Positions 16,483 to 25,595 of a stretch of 64,000 nt of DNA are shown here, piece after piece (the stretch's first letter is position 1; every line of letters starts with the position of its first letter). The stretch is from positions 62,001-126,000 of the forward strand of contig CAZTOW010000008.1 of assembly GCA_964615375.1 (NCBI GenBank), in the 5' to 3' direction. Both the position numbers and the translations under genes were made by a program. The DNA is from CAZKWG01 sp964615375. Lineage in GTDB: Bacteria; Myxococcota_A; UBA796; CAZKWG01. The notes under the pieces are model-generated. The model saw only the letters and a list, made by a program, of their open reading frames with translations. It was not told the DNA's origin and searched no databases.

Positions 16483-17543
16483 TGGCGCAGCTCGAGCACC
16501 TCTTCCTGGCCATCGCCCTGCTGTTCCTGGCATGCGCCCGCTTCGCGCCCCGGGCGGTCTGGCCTTACGCCCGCGACGGGCTGGGGCTCCTCTTCCTGGC
16601 CAGCTGGGACCCGCGGGCGCTGGGCGCGCAGCTCGCCGCCGGGCTGGCGGCCTGGGCCCTGGGCAGGAGCGGCCGGCGGTGGGCGGTCCTCTCCGGGATC
16701 CTGGCCGTCGCCGCGGCCCTCTTCATCGAGCGCGTCCTGCGCCGCGCGGACACGACGGGCATGGTGCTGGCCCCCGCGGGCTTCGGCTTCCTGGTGCTGC
16801 GCCTCATCCACTACCTCGTCGAGCGCGGCCGGGGCGCCCTCCCCGAGCACGGCCCGCGCGAGGTCCTGGCCTGGCTGCTCTACTTCCCCACGGTGCTGGT
16901 GGGCCCGGTGCAGCGCTTCGACGACTGGCTGCGCTGGGAGCGCCGCCGCCGCTGGGACGATCACGACGCCGCCCGCGGCCTGCGTCGGGTGCTGCACGGC
17001 TACGCGACCGTGGTGCTGCTCTCCTTTCTGCTGGTGGGGACCATCCTCCCGGCGCACCTGTCCTGGCTCCCCGACGGGCTGAGCGCCGCGCTGATCGGCC
17101 TGCTCACCCTGTACCTGACCTTCTCCGGCCTCTCCTCCGTCGCCATCGGCCTCGGGCTGGTGGCCGGGCAGCGCGTCCCCGAGAATTTCGACTCCCCGCT
17201 GACGAAGACCGATCTCCCCAGCTTCTGGCGCGCCTGGCACATGACCGTCTCCGAGTGGTGTCGGGCCTATGTCTACGTGCCGCTGCTGGCGAAGACGCGC
17301 AACGGCCGCCTCTCCGCCGTCCTGGGCATGGCGGCCTTCGCCATGTGGCACGAGCTGACCGTGGCCTACGTGGCCTGGGGGGCCTGGCACGCGCTGGGCC
17401 TCGGGCTGTGGTACCGCCTCGCCCCCCGCACGTTGAGCCCCCGCCTGCGCCCGATCGGCTGGGCCCTGACCATGAGCTGGGTGCTGGTGGGGTCCTGGAT
17501 CCTGCGCGCCTGGCCGAGAGGAGCCGCATGGTACGCGCGCTGA
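16482..17543 (+). CDS. MBOAT-family membrane O-acyltransferase (DltB/AlgI-like)
   Basis: The start ATG at 16482 overlaps the upstream TGA by one base. The 353-residue protein has about nine hydrophobic segments and the MBOAT signatures LYFPTVLVGPVQRFDDWLRW, FDSPLTKTDLPSFWRAWHMT, and AAFAMWHELTVAYVAWGAWH, where His290 is the invariant catalytic His. AlgI and DltB have the same FW-R-WH motif. It should take an acyl group from the cytosolic carrier and pass it across the membrane to an envelope polymer. It overlaps the following microprotein gene by 16 nt. Confidence 0.88.
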   Translation: MAQLEHLFLAIALLFLACARFAPRAVWPYARDGLGLLFLASWDPRALGAQLAAGLAAWALGRSGRRWAVLSGILAVAAALFIERVLRRADTTGMVLAPAGFGFLVLRLIHYLVERGRGALPEHGPREVLAWLLYFPTVLVGPVQRFDDWLRWERRRRWDDHDAARGLRRVLHGYATVVLLSFLLVGTILPAHLSWLPDGLSAALIGLLTLYLTFSGLSSVAIGLGLVAGQRVPENFDSPLTKTDLPSFWRAWHMTVSEWCRAYVYVPLLAKTRNGRLSAVLGMAAFAMWHELTVAYVAWGAWHALGLGLWYRLAPRTLSPRLRPIGWALTMSWVLVGSWILRAWPRGAAWYAR

Positions 17544-17689
17544 TCGGGCTCTGGGAGCGCATGGGGGCCCACCCCACCCTGCGCTGGGCGCGCCTGGCCC
17601 TGGAGGTCGCCTGGTACACGGGCCTGGTCCTGGCCCTGCACGCGGCCTGGGACACGCCGGTCGCCTACTTCGCCTACATGGCGATGTAG
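17528..17689 (+). CDS. DltX-like single-pass microprotein
   Basis: A 53-residue ORF starting at ATG 17528 inside the end of the MBOAT gene, preceded by GAGAGGAG (17516-17523). It has a basic N-terminus, one membrane helix (LALEVAWYTGLVLALHAAWD) and a short aromatic tail, PVAYFAYMAM, with Tyr47 and Tyr50. In dlt operons the microprotein DltX has the same size, topology and an aromatic C-terminal motif whose Tyr carries the acyl group during transfer (from memory of recent work). Position beside MBOAT and SGNH genes makes the same role likely here. The sequence is too short for homology to be certain. Confidence 0.6.
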   Translation: MVRALIGLWERMGAHPTLRWARLALEVAWYTGLVLALHAAWDTPVAYFAYMAM

Positions 17690-17702
17690 GCTGGCTTCGA
17701 CC

Positions 17703-20700
17703 TCACGGGCACACGCTGTTCTCCACCCCCGGAGTGCCCAGGTCCCCGAGCCCGTAGCTGGCCGAGCCCGCGCACCAGGCGCCCGGATCGTCGTTCAGGG
17801 TCGCGTCCAGCGCCGAGGGGTCCACGGAGATCGAGGCCCCGTCCGAGGCCAGCAGGCCGATCGCCGGCCCGTAGGACAGGCTGTCGAAGGTGAGCCCGCC
17901 GTAGGAGAGCACGATCTCGTCGGGGCCGTTGTCGAATCGGAAGGGGGTGCGCGTCCAGACGTAGTCCACGGTGGGCAGGCCGCCGTTGATCGCCGCGGAC
18001 GACTTCACCGCGAACAGCGCGTACTCGCCGGGCAGGACCTGGACCGCTCCGCTCACGGTCGTCGTGTCCGTCCCCAGGTCGCTCAGCACGAGCCCGCCCA
18101 GGTCCACCGTGAGCTCGGTGGCGTTGTAGACCTCGAACCACTCGCCGACGGAGTCGTCCACCATCTTCGGGTTGACCATCACCTCGGACAGCACCAGATC
18201 GCCCTCGACCAGCATGTCCAGCCCCAGCTGATCGTAGCCGTCGCAGTCCTGGTCCAGCCCGTCCCCCTCCACCTCAGCAGCGCCCGGGTACACGCTGGCG
18301 TCCGCGTCGTCGCAGTCCTCGTCCACGCTCGCGCCGTCCCCGTCCTCGTCCAGCGCGCAGACCTCGTTCTCCGACCCCGGCGAGCCCAGATCCCCGAGCC
18401 CGTAGCTCAGGCCCGGCGCGCACCAGCTCTCCGCGCTGTCATTGGAGGTGGCGTCCCAGGCCCCCGCGTCCAGGGCGAGGGCGGCCCCGCTCGGCACGCC
18501 CCAGCTCGTCGTCCAGGCCACGCGGTCCAGCACCGTGCCCGCGGCGTTCTTCAGCAGGATCTCGTCGGCCCCGTCGTCGAAGCGGAAGGTGGCGCGCGCA
18601 TAGGCCAGATCGACGGCCGTGTTCCCGCCGTTGACAGCTGCGCTGGACTTGACCGCTAGTACCGCCAGGCCCCCGGACTCCACCACCAGCGAGCTGGTCA
18701 GCGTCAGGTGATCCGTGCCCTCGTCCGCCAGCACGAGCCCGGCCAGGTCCACCGGCAGCCCGCTCACGTTGGCGATCTCGAACCACTCGCCCAGGGCGTC
18801 ATCGACCTTGGACGGGTTCACCATGATCTCGGTGACGAAGAGCTCGCCCGCCGTCAGGTCCTCGGGGCTGAGCGGCAGGACGCCGCAGCTCTCGTTCTCC
18901 GCGTCGGGCGAGCCCAGGTCGCCCAGCCCATAGGAGACCGTGGGCGAGCACCAGGCGTAGCCGAGGTCGTCCAGGTCCGGGTCCATGCGCTCCGGGTCCA
19001 GGGAGAGCGCCGCCCCCGCGTGGACCGTCAGCTCGCGGCCCGTGCCCCAGGCCACCCGGTCGAAGACCAGGCTCCCATAGGACAGGATGATCTCGTCGCG
19101 CGCGTTGTCGAATCGGAACAGGCTGCGCGTCCAGACGTGGTCCGGGGTGGGCAGCCCGCCGTTCCGGGAGCTCTCCGCGCGCACGGCGAAGAGCGCCGTC
19201 TCGCCCGGCGCCACCAGCAGCGTGGCGGGTACGGTGTAGGTGTCCGTGTCGTCGTCGGAGACCACCAGCCCGTGCAGGTCCACCTGGCTCTCCGTCAGGT
19301 TGGCGATCTCGAACCACTCGCCGACCGCGTCCTCCACCTTCGTCGGGTCGGCCATGAGCTCGCTGACCAGCAGGTCCCCGTAGGCCAGATCGGCGGCCCC
19401 CAGGCGGTCGAGCCCGTCGCAGTCCTGGTCGAGGCCGTCCGCGTTCACCTCGCTGGCCCCCGGGTACACGCTGGCGTCCGCGTCGTCGCAGTCGTCACCC
19501 AGGTCCGCCCAGCTCGCCGGCAGGTCGCAGCCGGTCTGGAGCCCGCCCGCGCCGTGGGCGTCCCCGTCCTCGTCCACGTACCAGGAGCGCGCGTCCACCG
19601 CGTCCTCGTCCACCGCCCCGTCGCAGTCCTGGTCCTGGTCGTCGCAGAGCTCCGCCGCGCCGGGGTACACGCCCGCGTCCGCGTCGTCGCAGTCGTCCCC
19701 GCCCCAGTCGTCGAGCCCGTGCCCGTCGCCGTCGGCGTCCGGCGCCAGCGCGTCCGGTCCGCCGTAGGGCCCGATGTCGGACGTGCTCCCGTCCGGGTCC
19801 AGCGCGCTCGTACTCCCCGCGTCCACCAGCGCCGAGCTCTCGCTCAGCCAGAGCTGGTCGTTGTCGCAGTCGCCGTCCATCGTGTAGGAGGTGAAGCCCG
19901 GATCCTCTCCGATGTTCCCGCCGCTGCCCAGCGTCAGCGAAAACGTCCCGCCGACGTCGGCGCTGGTGTTCGTGTACCAGTCGCTGTAGCTCAGGGACAC
20001 CGCCGCCGCCGTGGCGCTGTCCCCGCCGTACAGGCCGCCGCCCCCCTGGGTCCAGGCGAAGATGTTGTCGGCGTAGGTGCCCGAGCTCCCCCGCGCGTAC
20101 ACGCCGCCGCCGCTGGAGGCTAGATTACCTAGTACCGCGTTGTACGCGAAGCTCTGCACCTTGCTGTTGCCGAAGTAGGCCCCGCCGCCCAGGCCAGACG
20201 CCGTGTTCTCCACGAAGCGGTTGTTGGTCCAGGTGTTCTCCGCGCCCGAGCTCACCTGCCCCACGAAGACGCCGCCGCCGTTGGCCGCCGTGTTGGCGCA
20301 GAACATGGATCGCGTCACCGAGACCGTCTTGGACAGATACAGATACAGGCCGCCGCCGTGGTACACGCCCGGCCCGTCCCCGTCGGCCGCGTTGTAGTTG
20401 AGCGTCACCTCGTCCAGCGCGATCGTCTTCGTCCCGTAGCTGTAGACCCCGCCCCCGTGCCGCCCCGCGGCGTTGCCCAGGAAGCTGGAGCCCGTGATCG
20501 TCGCGTCGAAGGCCGAGCTCGTCGCGGGCGCCACGTAGAGCCCGCCCCCGTGCCCCAGCTCGGCGGTGTTGTCGCTCATCGTCACGCCGTCCACCGAGAG
20601 GTCACCCCACAGCGCGACGTAGACGCCGCCGCCGTCGTATCGGGCCACGCTCCCGCTCACATTCACGTCCGTGAGCGACAGGTCCCCGTAGTCCTCCGCG

Positions 20701-22100
20701 TAGATCGCCCCGCCGTCGCCCAGCTCGCTGGTGTTGTCGGTGAACGTCGTGTCCTGAAAGACCGACTCCGCCGCCAGGTAGTCCAGGGCCACGGCCCCGC
20801 CCAGATCCCGCGCCGTGTTGCCCTCGAAGCTGGACGACTGCACCAGCAGCGCGCCGTAGAAGCCGTGGCGCAGGGCCCCGCCGTCCCCGTCGCGCGCCGT
20901 GTTGTCCGTGAACGCTGTCCGCAGGAAGCTGGCGTTGACCGCGTAGTCCAGGTAGACCGCGCCCGCGTCCTCCGCTGACGTGTTGCCCTCGAAGCGCACG
21001 TCCGTCGCGTCGAGCTCGCCCACGTCGTGCATCACGAGCGCCCCGCCCGTCCCGTACTCCGCCTCGTTGTCCAGGAAATCCACCGCGTCCAGGCTGAGGG
21101 TCGCGTCATCGACCAGGTGGACGGCGCCGCCGTCCTCATACGAGCTGTTCTCCTGGAACACCACGTCGTAGAGGGTGAGCGCGCCGCCGGTCTGCTGGAA
21201 GATCGCCCCGCCCTCATAAGCGGCGTTGCCCGAGAACAAGCCGCCGCTCAGGTCCAGGCTGCCCCGCGCGCCCAGGTAGATGGCGCCGCCACAGTAGCCG
21301 CTCGCCCGGTCGCTGGCGGCGTTGTCGGTGAAGGTGTCGTCCACGCTCACCAGCGTCACGTCGGCGCGGGTGTAGATGGCCACCCCGTGCGTAGACACGC
21401 CCACGTTGGCGTCGAAGCTGCTGCCCGCGCTCTGGAGCACGCTCTGCTTGTCCAGGAAGATCCCGGCCCCCGCCGAGCTGGCCTGGTTCTGGGACACGCT
21501 GGCCCCGTCCAGCGCGACGCTCACGCCCGCGCCGTCGGTGGCGGCGTAGATTCCACCCCCGCTCGTCGCCACGCCCAGCTCCACCGCGCTGTCCGTGATC
21601 GTGAGGCTGGCCCCGCCCGTGGCGTAGAGGTTGCCGCCGAGGGCCCCGGTGTTCCCGCTCAGCCGACTGCCCGTGAGCGCCACCGAGCCGCCGTCCACGT
21701 AGAGGCCGCCGCCGTTCAGGTCGCTGGCCCCCGATCCATCCACCACCAGATCGGCAGCGACCAGGCTGGCCCCGCCCTCGATCCGCAGCCCGCGCCCGCC
21801 CGCGTTGCGCACCGTGAGCCCGGAGATGACCAGCGCCTCGCCCGCCCCCGCGTAGAGCGCGTCCTCGCAGAGCCCGCCCGCGTCCACGATCGTCGCCGCG
21901 GAGCCCGCGGCGCCCTGAAGCGTGAGGCTCTTCCCGCCCAGGTCCACGCAGCCCGCGTGCTCGCCCGCCTCCAGGGAGAGCGTGTCGCCCGAGATCGCCG
22001 CGTCCACCGCCTCTGCGAGCGAGGCGTAGGTCCCGGTGGGCCCCACGCTCAGCGTCGCGGCATGCGCGCCGGTCGCCAGGATGGCCAGAAACGGCAGCAT
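17703..22100 (-). CDS. large surface protein: beta-helix, MopE repeats, lamin-tail repeats
   Basis: The 1465-residue protein starts at ATG 22100 with a signal peptide (MLPFLAILATGAHAATLSVG). Up to about residue 770 it is a right-handed beta-helix of polymorphic-outer-membrane-protein style, with many GGAIY/GGGVY and FxxNTA turns. Then come MopE-type metal-binding units (GDDCDDADAGVYPGAAELCD; QDCDGAVDED) and three lamin-tail domains of about 150 residues that are close relatives of each other (GEWFEIAN...VDLHGLVVSD, FRFDNARDEIILSYG), with a further MopE unit between the second and third. It is probably secreted or on the outer membrane, for adhesion or calcium-dependent structure. It lacks a C-terminal anchor. 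It is divergent from the Asp-box lipoprotein gene at 22257. Confidence 0.85.
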   Translation of the reverse strand: MLPFLAILATGAHAATLSVGPTGTYASLAEAVDAAISGDTLSLEAGEHAGCVDLGGKSLTLQGAAGSAATIVDAGGLCEDALYAGAGEALVISGLTVRNAGGRGLRIEGGASLVAADLVVDGSGASDLNGGGLYVDGGSVALTGSRLSGNTGALGGNLYATGGASLTITDSAVELGVATSGGGIYAATDGAGVSVALDGASVSQNQASSAGAGIFLDKQSVLQSAGSSFDANVGVSTHGVAIYTRADVTLVSVDDTFTDNAASDRASGYCGGAIYLGARGSLDLSGGLFSGNAAYEGGAIFQQTGGALTLYDVVFQENSSYEDGGAVHLVDDATLSLDAVDFLDNEAEYGTGGALVMHDVGELDATDVRFEGNTSAEDAGAVYLDYAVNASFLRTAFTDNTARDGDGGALRHGFYGALLVQSSSFEGNTARDLGGAVALDYLAAESVFQDTTFTDNTSELGDGGAIYAEDYGDLSLTDVNVSGSVARYDGGGVYVALWGDLSVDGVTMSDNTAELGHGGGLYVAPATSSAFDATITGSSFLGNAAGRHGGGVYSYGTKTIALDEVTLNYNAADGDGPGVYHGGGLYLYLSKTVSVTRSMFCANTAANGGGVFVGQVSSGAENTWTNNRFVENTASGLGGGAYFGNSKVQSFAYNAVLGNLASSGGGVYARGSSGTYADNIFAWTQGGGGLYGGDSATAAAVSLSYSDWYTNTSADVGGTFSLTLGSGGNIGEDPGFTSYTMDGDCDNDQLWLSESSALVDAGSTSALDPDGSTSDIGPYGGPDALAPDADGDGHGLDDWGGDDCDDADAGVYPGAAELCDDQDQDCDGAVDEDAVDARSWYVDEDGDAHGAGGLQTGCDLPASWADLGDDCDDADASVYPGASEVNADGLDQDCDGLDRLGAADLAYGDLLVSELMADPTKVEDAVGEWFEIANLTESQVDLHGLVVSDDDTDTYTVPATLLVAPGETALFAVRAESSRNGGLPTPDHVWTRSLFRFDNARDEIILSYGSLVFDRVAWGTGRELTVHAGAALSLDPERMDPDLDDLGYAWCSPTVSYGLGDLGSPDAENESCGVLPLSPEDLTAGELFVTEIMVNPSKVDDALGEWFEIANVSGLPVDLAGLVLADEGTDHLTLTSSLVVESGGLAVLAVKSSAAVNGGNTAVDLAYARATFRFDDGADEILLKNAAGTVLDRVAWTTSWGVPSGAALALDAGAWDATSNDSAESWCAPGLSYGLGDLGSPGSENEVCALDEDGDGASVDEDCDDADASVYPGAAEVEGDGLDQDCDGYDQLGLDMLVEGDLVLSEVMVNPKMVDDSVGEWFEVYNATELTVDLGGLVLSDLGTDTTTVSGAVQVLPGEYALFAVKSSAAINGGLPTVDYVWTRTPFRFDNGPDEIVLSYGGLTFDSLSYGPAIGLLASDGASISVDPSALDATLNDDPGAWCAGSASYGLGDLGTPGVENSVCP

Positions 22101-22202
22101 GCGATCCCCCCTCGAAGTTGGAAGAGGATATTCTACGCTCGGCGCCGCTCCCGACAAGCGGAGAAATCCGATTTTACATTCGTCAAGAACGCGCCACGCG
22201 CC

Positions 22203-22230
22203 TTGACTTCGACAGGCCATTGTGTAGATT
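22203..22230 (+). promoter_or_regulatory. predicted sigma-70-type promoter for Asp-box lipoprotein
   Basis: TTGACT (22203-22208) and TAGATT (22225-22230) are spaced by 16 nt in an AT-richer divergent spacer, 27 nt upstream of the ATG at 22257. On the opposite strand TTGTCG (22157-22152) and TAGAAT (22135-22130), also 16 nt apart, could serve the beta-helix gene. Confidence 0.45.
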
Positions 22231-22256
22231 CTCTCTCTTCCTTCGAGGGGTGGGCG

Positions 22257-25200
22257 ATGCGGCAGGTCAAGGGGCAGAACCCAGGTTCAGCGAGCCTCCT
22301 CCTCGTCGGGCTGCTGGGCGGCTGCGCGAACCCGCGGACGTGGACAGAACAGGACACCCGACATCGAGGCTCCCTGTCTACGGTGAGCCTGGACGACTTC
22401 GTCTACGTCGGCATGGGCAGCATGGGGCGCGTGACCGACTACGATCGCCACCCCACGCTCCCCGACGTGCTGGCGGCCGGATCGGACGTGGGCGGCGTCT
22501 TCCTCAGCGTGGACGGCGGGGAGAGCTGGACCAACGTCACGCGGGACATGCCCAGCCTCGGCTCCTGGACGGTGCGCTTCGTCACGGAGACCGAGGGTGA
22601 CGCGGAGACCACCCGGCTGGTCGTGGGCGGAGACTCCGGGATCTTCGTGAGCGCCGACATGGACAGCTCCGACGGGCTGAGCGCGGACGAGCTCACCGGC
22701 TGGAGCCCCGTCGCCGGGCTGGACCTGGGCGACGAGCTGCCCAGCAGCACGGTCATGTCCAAGCTCGCGCCCTACCACGGCTCCCAGCACGCGCTCACCG
22801 TGTTCACGCTGGCCGTCGCCCCCTCCGACCCCAGCTTCGTCTGGGCGGCGTCGGCGGCCAACGCTCAGATCAACCTGGCCCAGAGCGCCAAGGACCCCGC
22901 CAGCCTGCAGCGCTTCGAGCGCTGGAAGGTCTTCCGCTCCTCGGACGGGGGCAAGACCTTCGCCCCCGCGCTGCGGCTGAGCGAGCCCATCGCCGACTTC
23001 GTCGCCACCCCCTTCGACGGGGCGGGCTCCGTCTTCTCCATCCTGGTGAACCCCGACGACGCGGGCGAGGTCTGGGTCGCCACCGACCGCGGCCTCTACC
23101 ACAGCCAGGACGCCGACAGCACCACCGACGCCGACGGGGACGGCCACCCCGAGATGCGCTGGGAGGAGCTGGGCAGCGCCGACAACGCCCGGAGCTCGGA
23201 CGATCTGGGCGTCACCTGGACCTCTGCGACCGCGAGCTGCTCGGACTACGAGGACGGCAGCACGGTGGGCGCCTGGTGCCTGCCCGTGCAGAGCAACGCC
23301 AAGGTCCGCTTCCTGTTGGACCCGGAGACCGGCTGGCCCGCCCCCGGCTACGAGGACCACCCGAACCTGCGCGGGCTCTCGCTGGCCACCGTCGATGGCG
23401 TCGAGACGCTGTACGCCGCCGTGTGGGATCGCGGCCACGCTGAGGACGGGCACGCGGACTGCTCGGACCTGGTGGACGGGGATTATTTTGTAGACTCGGA
23501 TCTGGAGTACTACCGGGGCGGGATCTACGCCAGCGAGGACGGCGGTCAGACCTGGCGCTGGCTCCTGAGCTCCAACGGCGCGCCGGGCACGGATCCCGAC
23601 GCCACGCCCCTGCTCACCGACCGGGTGTACCGCTGCGACGCCACCACCTCGGAGCGCAACTCGGACCTGAAGATCAGCTTCTTCTCGGACGTGGACGCCT
23701 CGCCCGACACCAGCGAGGGCCCGCTCCTGCTGGCGAGCGGCATGGGCGCGGGGGCGGGGCTCTACGCCTACGACGGGAGCGCCTGGACCTGGCTCACCGA
23801 CTCGACGGCCAGCGACTGGACGGATCGCTTCGAGGGCGGGCAGGAGCTGGCAATCTCCGGCACCTCCTCGGCGGAGGTCTCGCGCCTGCTGGTGGACTGG
23901 GACACCCGCGCGGAGGGCTGGCCGGCGCTGATGTTCGGGCACCGGGGGATCCTGCAGGGGAGCTGGGACAGCACGGACGGACGCTATGAGTTCGAGCACC
24001 TGGGCAGCGAATACCTCGGAGACGAGGACGGCATGACCCTCTGGGCGGGCACGGGCCTGGACGACGCGGTGGCCTGGGAGGTGGTGGACGCGGGCGACTA
24101 TCTGTACGTGGGCGTCAGCGACGGCGGCCTCTTCCGGGCGGAGGAGGTGGAGGGTCAGCTTCAGTACGTGAACCTCGCCGCGTACCACTGGACGCCCAAC
24201 TGGTCGGACGACCCCGTGGACCTGCGCAAGGACGAGGTGCGGGCGCTGGCCTACGACAGCGAGTCTGGCACGGTCTACGCCGGGAACTTCGTCACCTCGC
24301 TGACCACGGGCAGCCAGGTGCTGGCGGGCTCGGGCACGGACTGGGAGATCATCGGCGGCTTCGGCTACACGACCGATTCAGCGCTGGCCGGCTCCACCGC
24401 GCTCAGCGACCTGAACGGTCTGTACACGGGCTCGCCGCGCAGCCGCATGGAGTACAATCGCATGGTCGCCATCCCGGCCAGCGATGGGTTGGACACGGAT
24501 CTGCTGGCCGCCACCTCCGACGGCGTGTGGGCCTGGGATCGCGAGGCCACCGCCGGCAGCCAGTGGAGCCAGGTCTGTGCCGACATCACCGACGCCGACA
24601 GCTTCTCGGATCTGGCCTACGACGCCGATCTGCTCCCGGGCTACGTCTTCGCCGTCAACGAGGACCACCGCATCGGCGGCCTCGTCGTGATCCGGCTCAG
24701 CGATCTCTCCTGCCAGACCTTGGAGGTCCGGGCCTATTACGACTACGGTAGCACCACCCTGACCACGGGGAAGGATCCGCTGCGCTACGGGTACTCGGTG
24801 GCGCTGGCCCAGGACGCGGCCTCCGGTGAGGCCCGCCTGGTCGTCGGCGTGACCTACAGCGGCTACCCCGTCCTGCTCTCCGCCGAGCCGAGCTGCGACG
24901 CCGACGGATGCAGCGTGGACGCCTGGGACGTGGTCTGGACGGGCGAGGGCCTGTACAGCTCGGGCTCGCGCTACGATCTCGCGCTCAAGCGTGACCAGAT
25001 CCTGGACATCGTCGTGGACCCCACCGACAAGACCGTCGTGGGCGCCGCGCTGGGCACCACCCCGGGCACTGACTACTACAACCCGGAGTGGATGCTGTGG
25101 AGCGAGGACGGCGGCGCCAGCGTAGCCGAGGTGGGCTTCGCCGACGACGACCACGGGCTCCCCAACCGCGGCCTGAAGCGGCTCAGCTTCTCGTCCGACG

Positions 25201-25259
25201 GGAGCTGGCTCTACGCGGTGAGCTCGAGCTCGGTGTACCGGATGCCGGTGGGGTGGTAG
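22257..25259 (+). CDS. lipoprotein with Asp-box (BNR/VPS10-like) beta-propeller
   Basis: The 1000-residue protein starts at ATG 22257; the longer frame upstream is antisense to the beta-helix gene. The signal peptide ends in a lipobox, LLLVGLLGGC, with Cys23. The mature part carries repeated Asp-box turns typical of sialidase, sortilin and xyloglucanase propellers: LSVDGGESWTNV, RSSDGGKTFAPA, ASEDGGQTWRW, WSEDGGASV. Acidic MopE-like insertions (SQDADSTTDADGDGHPEMRW) interrupt one blade. No catalytic sialidase Arg triad is evident, so a binding role or glycan hydrolysis are both open. It is likely on the outer membrane. Confidence 0.82.
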   Translation: MRQVKGQNPGSASLLLVGLLGGCANPRTWTEQDTRHRGSLSTVSLDDFVYVGMGSMGRVTDYDRHPTLPDVLAAGSDVGGVFLSVDGGESWTNVTRDMPSLGSWTVRFVTETEGDAETTRLVVGGDSGIFVSADMDSSDGLSADELTGWSPVAGLDLGDELPSSTVMSKLAPYHGSQHALTVFTLAVAPSDPSFVWAASAANAQINLAQSAKDPASLQRFERWKVFRSSDGGKTFAPALRLSEPIADFVATPFDGAGSVFSILVNPDDAGEVWVATDRGLYHSQDADSTTDADGDGHPEMRWEELGSADNARSSDDLGVTWTSATASCSDYEDGSTVGAWCLPVQSNAKVRFLLDPETGWPAPGYEDHPNLRGLSLATVDGVETLYAAVWDRGHAEDGHADCSDLVDGDYFVDSDLEYYRGGIYASEDGGQTWRWLLSSNGAPGTDPDATPLLTDRVYRCDATTSERNSDLKISFFSDVDASPDTSEGPLLLASGMGAGAGLYAYDGSAWTWLTDSTASDWTDRFEGGQELAISGTSSAEVSRLLVDWDTRAEGWPALMFGHRGILQGSWDSTDGRYEFEHLGSEYLGDEDGMTLWAGTGLDDAVAWEVVDAGDYLYVGVSDGGLFRAEEVEGQLQYVNLAAYHWTPNWSDDPVDLRKDEVRALAYDSESGTVYAGNFVTSLTTGSQVLAGSGTDWEIIGGFGYTTDSALAGSTALSDLNGLYTGSPRSRMEYNRMVAIPASDGLDTDLLAATSDGVWAWDREATAGSQWSQVCADITDADSFSDLAYDADLLPGYVFAVNEDHRIGGLVVIRLSDLSCQTLEVRAYYDYGSTTLTTGKDPLRYGYSVALAQDAASGEARLVVGVTYSGYPVLLSAEPSCDADGCSVDAWDVVWTGEGLYSSGSRYDLALKRDQILDIVVDPTDKTVVGAALGTTPGTDYYNPEWMLWSEDGGASVAEVGFADDDHGLPNRGLKRLSFSSDGSWLYAVSSSSVYRMPVGW

Positions 25260-25266
25260 GGACGGG

Positions 25267-25428
25267 TCAGGGGCCGTAGGTGCCGTCGAAGAAGACGCCG
25301 CCGCCGAGGATGAGGTAGGCGGCGCCGGCGTCTGTACCCGCTTCGTCGTCGTAAGGGGAGCCGATGAGGAGGTCGGGGAGGCCGTCCAGGTCGATGTCGC
25401 CGGCGGAGGAGACGGAGTAGCCTGCCAT
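25267..25428 (-). pseudogene. C-terminal remnant of an FG-GAP (integrin-alpha-like) protein
   Basis: The minus strand encodes AGYSVSSAGDIDLDGLPDLL and IGSPYDDEAGTDAGAAYLIL, one FG-GAP calcium-binding repeat, then ends at a TGA. Recognisable homology begins abruptly at about 25430; upstream the frame runs into the long hairpin repeat at 25472-25528. It looks like the tail of a larger surface protein cut by the repeat-bearing insertion. Confidence 0.5.
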
Positions 25429-25471
25429 ATCCCCTTGGCTGCGCCAAGGAAAGTATAAGTAATACTGGAGA

Positions 25472-25528
25472 AGCTCCCATTCCATGAGTATGCGCGAACC
25501 TGTCGTGCCTACTCATGGAATGGGAGCT
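25472..25528. repeat. long perfect inverted repeat (19-bp arms)
   Basis: AGCTCCCATTCCATGAGTA (25472-25490) and TACTCATGGAATGGGAGCT (25510-25528) are exact reverse complements around a 19-nt loop. The loop and right arm also match 8312-8347 (five mismatches over 36 nt). It lies between the FG-GAP remnant and the 3' end of the MopE lipoprotein gene. It could be a mobile-element end or joined ends; the absence of a T-tract argues against an ordinary terminator. Confidence 0.6.
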
Positions 25529-25595
25529 CTACCACCCTGCCGATATGAGCTTTGCTATGGGGTGAGCGTGATGCGCAAGTGTCACCGTTTCCACC

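Noticed and set aside
21027..22256. N-terminal extension of the Asp-box lipoprotein frame
   Set aside because: It overlaps the beta-helix gene antisense, whereas ATG 22257 gives a proper signal peptide with lipobox and a promoter just upstream.
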